From contig NATN01000035.1 of NCBI GenBank assembly GCA_002085355.1, forward strand, positions 1 to 12,731: a stretch of 12,731 nucleotides of DNA. The letters are read 5' to 3'. The notes beneath the pieces are model-generated. The model saw nothing but the letters and a program-made list of their open reading frames with translations. It made no database searches and was not told the DNA's origin. Of this stretch, positions 7,785 to 12,731 are shown piece by piece (the stretch's first letter is position 1; every line of letters begins with the position of its first letter). The position numbers were made by a program, and so were the translations under genes. This DNA comes from Candidatus Zhuqueibacterota bacterium 4484_87. Lineage in GTDB: Bacteria > Zhuqueibacterota > Zhuqueibacteria > Thermofontimicrobiales > Thermofontimicrobiaceae.

Positions 7785-8275
7785 ATTTAAAAAGGACGGT
7801 TCAAATTTTGAAAAATAAAAAGCAAACTTATCATCTGAAAATTCCCGGCAAGACCGAGAATCTCGAATTGATTCGGACTTTTGTCTCTCGTCTAGCGCAA
7901 ATGAGCGGTTTTGATGAAGATGATATTTATAAAATTGAACTCGCTGTCGATGAGGCTTGCGCTAATGTCATTAAGCACGCCTATGAAGGCAAAGGGAAAA
8001 AGGAAATTGACCTGCTGCTTGAAATCGATTATAAAAAATTAACCATCATTGTCACGGATGAGGGCGTCGGCTTTGATGTGAATAACATTCTAAAGAGAGA
8101 CATGAAAGAATATCTGGGACAAATGAAGGTCGGCGGATTGGGGATTCATCTTATCATGTCACTCATGGATGATGTGAAATTAAAATCAAAACCAGGCGAA
8201 AAAACAGAAGTGCGCATGACGAAATATTTAGTCAAGGACGGAAAAATTAAAAGTAAGCAAGTTGATGATGGATAA
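7781..8275 (+). CDS. GHKL serine kinase / anti-sigma factor (RsbW/SpoIIAB type)
   Basis: Predicted cytoplasmic ATP-binding kinase that phosphorylates the STAS protein and binds an output partner. The histidine-kinase-like ATPase fold is clear: N box ELAVDEACANVIKHAY (53-68) with Glu58 and Asn62, G1 box VTDEGVGFD (91-99), G2 box GGLGIHLI (118-125). No histidine phosphoacceptor or dimerisation domain is present, as expected for this group. At 164 residues it is slightly longer than RsbW/SpoIIAB, with extra residues at both ends. The GTG at 7781 overlaps the STAS stop as GTGA, implying translational coupling. An in-frame TTG at 7808 has AAAGGACGG upstream and could be the true start, giving about 155 residues, closer to the family length. 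No sigma factor follows it, unlike the classic operons, so its output partner is unknown. Confidence 0.92.
   Translation: MNLKRTVQILKNKKQTYHLKIPGKTENLELIRTFVSRLAQMSGFDEDDIYKIELAVDEACANVIKHAYEGKGKKEIDLLLEIDYKKLTIIVTDEGVGFDVNNILKRDMKEYLGQMKVGGLGIHLIMSLMDDVKLKSKPGEKTEVRMTKYLVKDGKIKSKQVDDG
7791..7810 (+). promoter_or_regulatory. Possible internal ribosome site and TTG start of the kinase gene
   Basis: AAAGGACGG (7791-7799) precedes an in-frame TTG (7808-7810) by eight bases. The product would begin LKNKKQTYHLKIPG (first residue initiating Met), matching the usual short lead-in before the first strand of RsbW-like kinases. It competes with the overlapping GTG at 7781, which itself has no clear ribosome site. 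Confidence 0.35.
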
Positions 8276-10061
8276 TGACAAAATTTTAAATGACGTTTCT
8301 GTTGATGAAAGCGAAACGTCACAACGGAAATTAGACGAAAAATTGATGGAGTTGCACACTCTGTTCGAGGTGAGCCAGACGATCAATTCGTCGTTGAACT
8401 TGGACGCCATGCTGGATAATGCCTTGCTGACGCCCATGGGGAAAATGCTCATCTCCCGCGGTATGATTTTATTGCGTAACGAGGAATCCGGAGAATTTAT
8501 CGTGAAGAGAAGCAAGGGCATTTTACAAGAGCATTTGTTGTCAACCGTCCAATTTGCTGAAATCGATCTTCCGGGGCCCCGGCTGGTGGATGAATTGGAG
8601 AAGGGGAATTCCGAAGCTTTTAAATTTTTTAAAAATCTGAAAATAAAACTGCTCTTGCCTCTACGATCCAGCGATCGGCTCATCGGCGCCATAGGTTTGG
8701 GCTCTAAATTAAGCGGAGGTGATTTCTCTCAGTCTGATTTAGCATATTTGCAGTCGCTGGCGAATATCGCTGCCCCTGCGGTGCAGAATGGGTACATGGT
8801 TCTGAAGTTGCAGCAGATAAATCGTAAGCTGGACAAGAAGATTTTTGAGCTGAATACGCTCTTTGAGATAGGCAGAGAGTTGATTACAACTTTGGATCGG
8901 GAAAAGATACTCTCTATGTTGAGTTATGCGATCATGGGCGAGATGCTGGTCAATCGCTGCTTTATTTTTCTGCAGAATGGGGAGGACTTCTGTCTGGCTT
9001 CCACAAAGGGCGTGAGCGCAAAGGAAAGTCTGGATGAAATTTCCGAACCGGAATTTTTACGAGAAATTTTCAAATTGAAAAAAGCGGAAGAACTGCGAGA
9101 AAGAGAGACATCCCTTGCAGCGGATGTACGCAAGAAGATTGCAGAAAAGGGAATCGCTGTTCTCGTCCCTATGGTGATGCACGATACTACGCGCGGAATC
9201 ATTGCCGTAGGGAAGAAAATTACCGGCGCTGATTTTGAAGGGGAGGATTTGGAGTTTTTGACCACGCTGGGAAATGAGGCTCTCATTAGCATTGAAAATG
9301 CCAGGCTTTTTCATGAGGAGTTAGAAAAAAAGCGCATGGAAGAAGAACTGGCGCTGGCGCGGGAAATTCAGCAGAAGCTTTTGCCGCCGTCATGCCCGGC
9401 ATTCGAAAAATTTGAAATTTCCGGTATCAATGTCTCAAGTTTACAGGTCAGCGGCGATTATTTCGATTGTATTTTGCTGGACGAAAAGCGCATTTGCCTG
9501 GCAATTGCTGACGTTTCAGGGAAAGGCACGCCTGCTTCACTGCTCATGGCAAATCTGCAAGCCACGCTCAATGCACTCATGGAGCCGAGTGCGGATTTGG
9601 TTGAAGTCGTCGGGAAAATAAATAATTTGATTCATAAAAATACCAACTACGATAAATTTATTACATTTTTCATTTGCGTACTCGATGTTGAAACAGGACA
9701 ATTGGAATATGTCAATGCCGGGCATAATCCGCCGATCCTGGCGCGGGACACAGGGGGATACGATTTGTTGTCAACCGGCGGTTTGTTGTTGGGAATGATG
9801 GCCGATGTCGCTTTTGAAAAAGGTTCAGCGAAGTTGGACAAAGGGGATTGGCTCGTGATGTACACAGACGGCGTTACTGAGGCGCAGGACAGAGATGAGG
9901 ATGAATTTGGCGAGGAGCGCCTCATTGATTTTATTTTGAAAAACAGGCGAAAATCAGCCGAGATAATGAAACAAGAGCTGCTTAAGGAAGTGAAAGAATT
10001 TACGCAAGATTTACCGCAAAGCGATGATATTACATTAGTGATTGTGAAGGCGAAAAAATAA
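8265..10061 (+). CDS. Tandem-GAF SpoIIE-type phosphatase (cytoplasmic)
   Basis: Third predicted phosphatase, with no membrane segment. Two GAF-like domains (about 28-180 and 195-350) look like an internal duplication: both open with near-identical helices, ELHTLFEVSQTINSSLNLD and ELNTLFEIGRELITTLDRE, and continue in register. They probably bind a small ligand or relay a cytoplasmic signal. A coiled linker, EEELALAREIQQKLLPP (about 359-375), leads to the SpoIIE/PP2C domain with SGDYFD (Asp398), DVSGKG (Asp416), NAGHNPP, YTDG (Asp535) and SDD (Asp587/588). The usual GGD reads SGD, but the metal aspartate is kept, so it should be active. The start is ambiguous among TTG 8262, ATG 8265 and ATG 8268. 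All overlap the end of the kinase gene and none has a good ribosome site, so translational coupling to the kinase is likely. Numbering here starts at 8265. Confidence 0.9.
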   Translation: MMDNDKILNDVSVDESETSQRKLDEKLMELHTLFEVSQTINSSLNLDAMLDNALLTPMGKMLISRGMILLRNEESGEFIVKRSKGILQEHLLSTVQFAEIDLPGPRLVDELEKGNSEAFKFFKNLKIKLLLPLRSSDRLIGAIGLGSKLSGGDFSQSDLAYLQSLANIAAPAVQNGYMVLKLQQINRKLDKKIFELNTLFEIGRELITTLDREKILSMLSYAIMGEMLVNRCFIFLQNGEDFCLASTKGVSAKESLDEISEPEFLREIFKLKKAEELRERETSLAADVRKKIAEKGIAVLVPMVMHDTTRGIIAVGKKITGADFEGEDLEFLTTLGNEALISIENARLFHEELEKKRMEEELALAREIQQKLLPPSCPAFEKFEISGINVSSLQVSGDYFDCILLDEKRICLAIADVSGKGTPASLLMANLQATLNALMEPSADLVEVVGKINNLIHKNTNYDKFITFFICVLDVETGQLEYVNAGHNPPILARDTGGYDLLSTGGLLLGMMADVAFEKGSAKLDKGDWLVMYTDGVTEAQDRDEDEFGEERLIDFILKNRRKSAEIMKQELLKEVKEFTQDLPQSDDITLVIVKAKK

Positions 10062-10075
10062 ACGGAGCTCTATCT

Positions 10076-11227
10076 ATGGCATCGATTTTATTAGTGGACG
10101 ATGATAAAAATATTTTGTATTTGTTATCGGAGGCACTCAAGAGGGAATATGATGATTTGACCATGGCTTTAGGCGGTGAGAAAGCGCTGACCATTTTGCA
10201 GGAAAAAGATTTTGATCTGGTCATATCAGATCTGCAAATGCCGCGTGTGGATGGAATTGAAATTTTACGCGCGACAAAAGAAAAGAATCCTGAAACCGAA
10301 GTTTTAATTGTAACAGGATATGGCAGCGTACGTACTGCTGTAAATGCGATGAAGTCCGGAGCATTTGATTATCTGTCAAAACCCATTGATGTGGAAGAAT
10401 TAAGGCTCAAAGTCGCCCAGGCACTGAAGCATCGTGAATTGAAGATTTTGAGCGAGCAGCAGCAGCGCGAAATTGCTGAATTTAATGAGATGATTCAGCG
10501 CGACTTAAATTTAGCAGAGCAGGTTCATAAAAGTCTGATCCCGGAATCGATGAGAATTGAAAATATTGACATTGGTATCAAGTACCAGCCAATGATCAGC
10601 CTCGGCGGTGATTTTGCTGACATTTACTATGATCAAAAAAGATATTTATTCATTACGCTCATCGACGTTACTGGTCACGGCATCAGTGCGTCGCTTTTAG
10701 TGAATAGAATTTGTACTGAAGTGAGAAGATTAGTACGCGAAGAGCTCGATCCGGGAGAAATATTGCACCATCTCAATGATTTTATCATCGAAGTTTTTGA
10801 TAGCATGGGCATGTTCCTGACCGCAATCGTTCTGAAAATTGATTTGCGGGACTTGACGGTCACTTATGCCGGAAGCGCTCATCCTGATTTGATCATTCTT
10901 GACGGGCAAACGAATCGCGCGCGACGTTTTCCGTCGCAGAATATGATTGTCGGGTTTGAAAAAACTAATGCGGAAAATTTTAAACAAGAAAAAATAAACA
11001 TTCGCGCCGGAGATAGAATTTTCCTTTACACGGATGGCCTGATCGAGGCGGAAGACGATGAACGCAATCAATTGGGAATGAATGGGCTCATCTATCTTCT
11101 TCAGGGATTACAGGACAAAGAAATGTCTCATTTTGTGAATGAAATTACCCAGAAGCTTGAAAATTTGGCTTACAACCAAGTGAGAGATGATGTGTTTTTG
11201 ATCGGGATGAAAGTCCTGGGAAGCTAA
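10076..11227 (+). CDS. Response regulator with receiver and SpoIIE-type phosphatase output
   Basis: Fourth predicted phosphatase, controlled by phosphorelay. The receiver domain (1-120) has the acidic pocket Asp8-Asp9-Asp10, phosphoacceptor Asp52 in SDLQMP, switch Thr80 in VTGYGS and Lys102 in SKPID, all intact and close to NtrC-type receivers. A helix (about 120-155, ending NLAEQVHKSLIPE) joins the SpoIIE/PP2C domain (about 160-383) with GGDFAD (Asp179), DVTGHG (Asp197), YTDG (Asp320) and RDD (Asp371/372). It is the most diverged catalytic domain of the four: the AGHNP block reads AGSAHPD (265-271) and the EFGEE block is lost. This REC-PP2C layout resembles RssB-like and RsbU-like regulators in many bacteria. 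GGAG (10064-10067) lies eight bases before the ATG, 14 bases after the previous stop. No cognate histidine kinase is in the window. Confidence 0.93.
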   Translation: MASILLVDDDKNILYLLSEALKREYDDLTMALGGEKALTILQEKDFDLVISDLQMPRVDGIEILRATKEKNPETEVLIVTGYGSVRTAVNAMKSGAFDYLSKPIDVEELRLKVAQALKHRELKILSEQQQREIAEFNEMIQRDLNLAEQVHKSLIPESMRIENIDIGIKYQPMISLGGDFADIYYDQKRYLFITLIDVTGHGISASLLVNRICTEVRRLVREELDPGEILHHLNDFIIEVFDSMGMFLTAIVLKIDLRDLTVTYAGSAHPDLIILDGQTNRARRFPSQNMIVGFEKTNAENFKQEKINIRAGDRIFLYTDGLIEAEDDERNQLGMNGLIYLLQGLQDKEMSHFVNEITQKLENLAYNQVRDDVFLIGMKVLGS

Positions 11228-11255
11228 CAATTAAGAATAAGGAATTTTATTAAGT

Positions 11256-11275
11256 AAGGAGGAAAGAAACTATTG
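11256..11275 (+). promoter_or_regulatory. Strong ribosome binding site deciding a TTG start for ggt
   Basis: AAGGAGGA (11256-11263) lies nine bases before TTG (11273-11275). The TTG begins a basic-hydrophobic signal peptide; the first in-frame ATG (11369) would start inside the mature enzyme, so the TTG is clearly preferred. The 45-base gap holds no visible promoter or terminator, so read-through from the phosphatase operon is possible. Confidence 0.75.
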
Positions 11276-12731
11276 AAAAGAATACGCATTTTTCTTTCTT
11301 TGATTTTTATTTGCTATCTTAGTATTTTGCCCGAAATTTTTGCTCAGGACGTGCAAAGCAATCATGCGATGGTTGCAACAGCGCATCCGGTTGCTTCTGA
11401 AGTTGGAGTCGAAATTTTGCGCCAGGGTGGTAACGCAGTGGATGCTGCCATGGCAATTGCTTTTGCTTTATCCATTGCAGAGCCAAATGCATCCGGCATC
11501 GGTGGTGGTGGTTTCATGTTACTAAAAATGGCAGATAGCAATCGGGCTGTAATGATTGACTATCGCGAAATGGCTCCCATGAAAGCAACAAAGAAATTTT
11601 ATTATGAAAATGAAAAGTCATTTTCCGATTTGGCAAGGGATGGGATTTACTCCATCGGTGTGCCCGGATTAGTCGCGTGCGCTGAAAAGGTTTTACCCAA
11701 GTACGGCACCATGACTTTGGCGCAAATTTTACAGCCGGCAATTCGTTTGTGCAATTCTGGCATTGAAGTGACTGAAAAATTGAGCGGGATGATCATGGAC
11801 AATTTGGAAAAAATTGCCCAATTTCCAGCGACGTCCAAAATTTATCTGAAAGATATGATGCCATTTGAAGCCGGAGATACATTGCGCAACCCGGATTTGG
11901 CGAAGACTTTTGGCAAAATTGCTGCTGGAGGCGGTTCAGTTTTTTACCAAGGGGAAATTGCGAAAAAAATTTGCCAAACAATGCAAACTTATCACGGCTT
12001 GATGGATAGTACAGATTTAAAATCTTACCGGGCAATTGAAAGAAAACCTGTCACGGGTACTTATCGCGGCTATCGGATTGTTTCCAGCGCACCACCGTCC
12101 GGCGGCGGAACGTTCTTGATCGAACTTCTTAACATTATGGAAGGCTACGATGTTAAGAAAATGGGACATAATTCAGCGCAATACTTACATACTTTGAGTG
12201 AAGCAATGAAGCTCATTTTTGCTGATAAAGCACTCAATTCTGCTGATCCCGATTTTTATCGCATCCCGGTAGATACTTTTGTCAATAAAGAATACGCGCG
12301 TCGCTTGCGCCGGAGAATTTTGCCGGATAAAGCGCGTTTCGATTATCTCCCGCAGCAAATTTCTGTGCGTGAGTCTAACAGCACCAGCCATTTTTCAGTT
12401 GTAGATGAGCAAGGAAACGCGGTCGCGCTGACGCAAAGTATCAATCACTGGTTCGGCAGCGGGATCGTTGTTGAGGGGACGGGAATTTTGTTGAATGATC
12501 ATTTGCACGATTTTTCAGATGATCCGGACAGCCCCAACGCTATCGAGCCGCACAAACGACCGACAAGCAGCATCGCGCCGACAATTGTTTTGAAGGACGG
12601 GAAGCCGATCATGGTGCTCGGCACACCTGGCGGCACAAGGATCATTTCCGCACTGGCACAAATTATTATGAATGTGATCGACTTCGGTATGTCCATGGAC
12701 GATGCAATCGAAGCACCGCGGATTCATTGCC
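11273..12731 (+). CDS. ggt: Gamma-glutamyltransferase precursor, 3' end outside window
   Basis: Exported enzyme that hydrolyses or transfers the gamma-glutamyl group of glutathione and related compounds. The frame is open from the TTG to the window edge (486 codons); by comparison with about 580 residues in E. coli, some 80-100 residues are missing. A signal peptide (MKRIRIF..., likely cleavage near IFA-QD, residues 24/25) predicts periplasmic location. Family landmarks are GGNAVDAAMA (52-61), the GGGG loop (77-80), IDYREMAP with substrate-binding Arg98, ESNSTSHFSVVD in which Thr371 is the predicted self-processing nucleophile (cleavage Ser370/Thr371 into large and small subunits), GTGILLND (402-409), Asp413, RPTSSIAP with Ser432-Ser433, and LGTPGG. 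All expected catalytic residues in view are present. It is the only enzyme after the signalling genes and might be a co-regulated stress function, which is inference. Confidence 0.95.
   Translation, partial: MKRIRIFLSLIFICYLSILPEIFAQDVQSNHAMVATAHPVASEVGVEILRQGGNAVDAAMAIAFALSIAEPNASGIGGGGFMLLKMADSNRAVMIDYREMAPMKATKKFYYENEKSFSDLARDGIYSIGVPGLVACAEKVLPKYGTMTLAQILQPAIRLCNSGIEVTEKLSGMIMDNLEKIAQFPATSKIYLKDMMPFEAGDTLRNPDLAKTFGKIAAGGGSVFYQGEIAKKICQTMQTYHGLMDSTDLKSYRAIERKPVTGTYRGYRIVSSAPPSGGGTFLIELLNIMEGYDVKKMGHNSAQYLHTLSEAMKLIFADKALNSADPDFYRIPVDTFVNKEYARRLRRRILPDKARFDYLPQQISVRESNSTSHFSVVDEQGNAVALTQSINHWFGSGIVVEGTGILLNDHLHDFSDDPDSPNAIEPHKRPTSSIAPTIVLKDGKPIMVLGTPGGTRIISALAQIIMNVIDFGMSMDDAIEAPRIHC

Noticed and set aside
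8228..8692. Open reading frame of 154 codons on the - strand
   Set aside because: Antisense to the kinase end and the first GAF domain, whose coding frame is clear; Ser-rich, shadow-like composition and no domain.
11228..11272. Intrinsic terminator between the last phosphatase and ggt
   Set aside because: The gap is A/T-rich but has no stable stem followed by a T-run.
1..12731. CRISPR arrays, tRNA or rRNA genes, insertion sequences, phage or attachment sites
   Set aside because: No regularly spaced repeats, no recognisable RNA gene, no transposase or integrase, and no terminal repeats were seen; gaps between genes are short.

Overview
The window looks like a stretch of chromosome from a Gram-negative bacterium with G+C in the low-to-mid 40s % (estimated by eye). 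All genes lie on the + strand, closely packed. The lipoprotein with an 'NPLDPQNP' stretch just after its lipidated cysteine, the exported gamma-glutamyltransferase and the many SpoIIE-type phosphatases would fit the FCB/Calditrichota-KSB1 region of the tree. That placement is a guess from protein style, with no marker gene behind it.

Layout: a leader with a good sigma70-type promoter and small palindromes (1-163); glucose-6-phosphate isomerase pgi (164-1465); a lipoprotein with a fibronectin III domain and a seven-repeat beta-propeller (1471-2760); a membrane protein whose sensor half resembles a large CPBP (CAAX/Abi) intramembrane protease with lost catalytic residues, fused to a SpoIIE/PP2C phosphatase (2770-5220); a multi-pass membrane + GAF + SpoIIE phosphatase (5250-7283); a 153-base gap with possible promoters and a hairpin just before a strong ribosome binding site; a STAS anti-anti-sigma-like protein (7437-7784); a GHKL serine kinase of the RsbW/SpoIIAB type (7781-8275); a cytoplasmic tandem-GAF SpoIIE phosphatase (about 8265-10061); a response regulator receiver + SpoIIE phosphatase (10076-11227); and an exported gamma-glutamyltransferase cut by the window edge (11273-12731).

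The core (2770-11227) is a partner-switching signalling cluster. In the known Bacillus-type scheme the kinase phosphorylates the STAS protein on a serine, and SpoIIE/RsbU-type phosphatases remove that phosphate so that the STAS protein captures the kinase and frees the kinase's other target. Here one STAS/kinase pair is linked to four phosphatases with four different sensory front ends: a pseudo-protease membrane and extracytoplasmic module, a membrane + GAF module, two cytoplasmic GAF domains, and a phosphorylatable receiver. All four phosphatases keep the expected metal-binding aspartates. No sigma factor or other output protein is in the window. The most interesting ideas are the many-inputs-to-one-switch design and the recruitment of a dead CPBP protease as a sensor.
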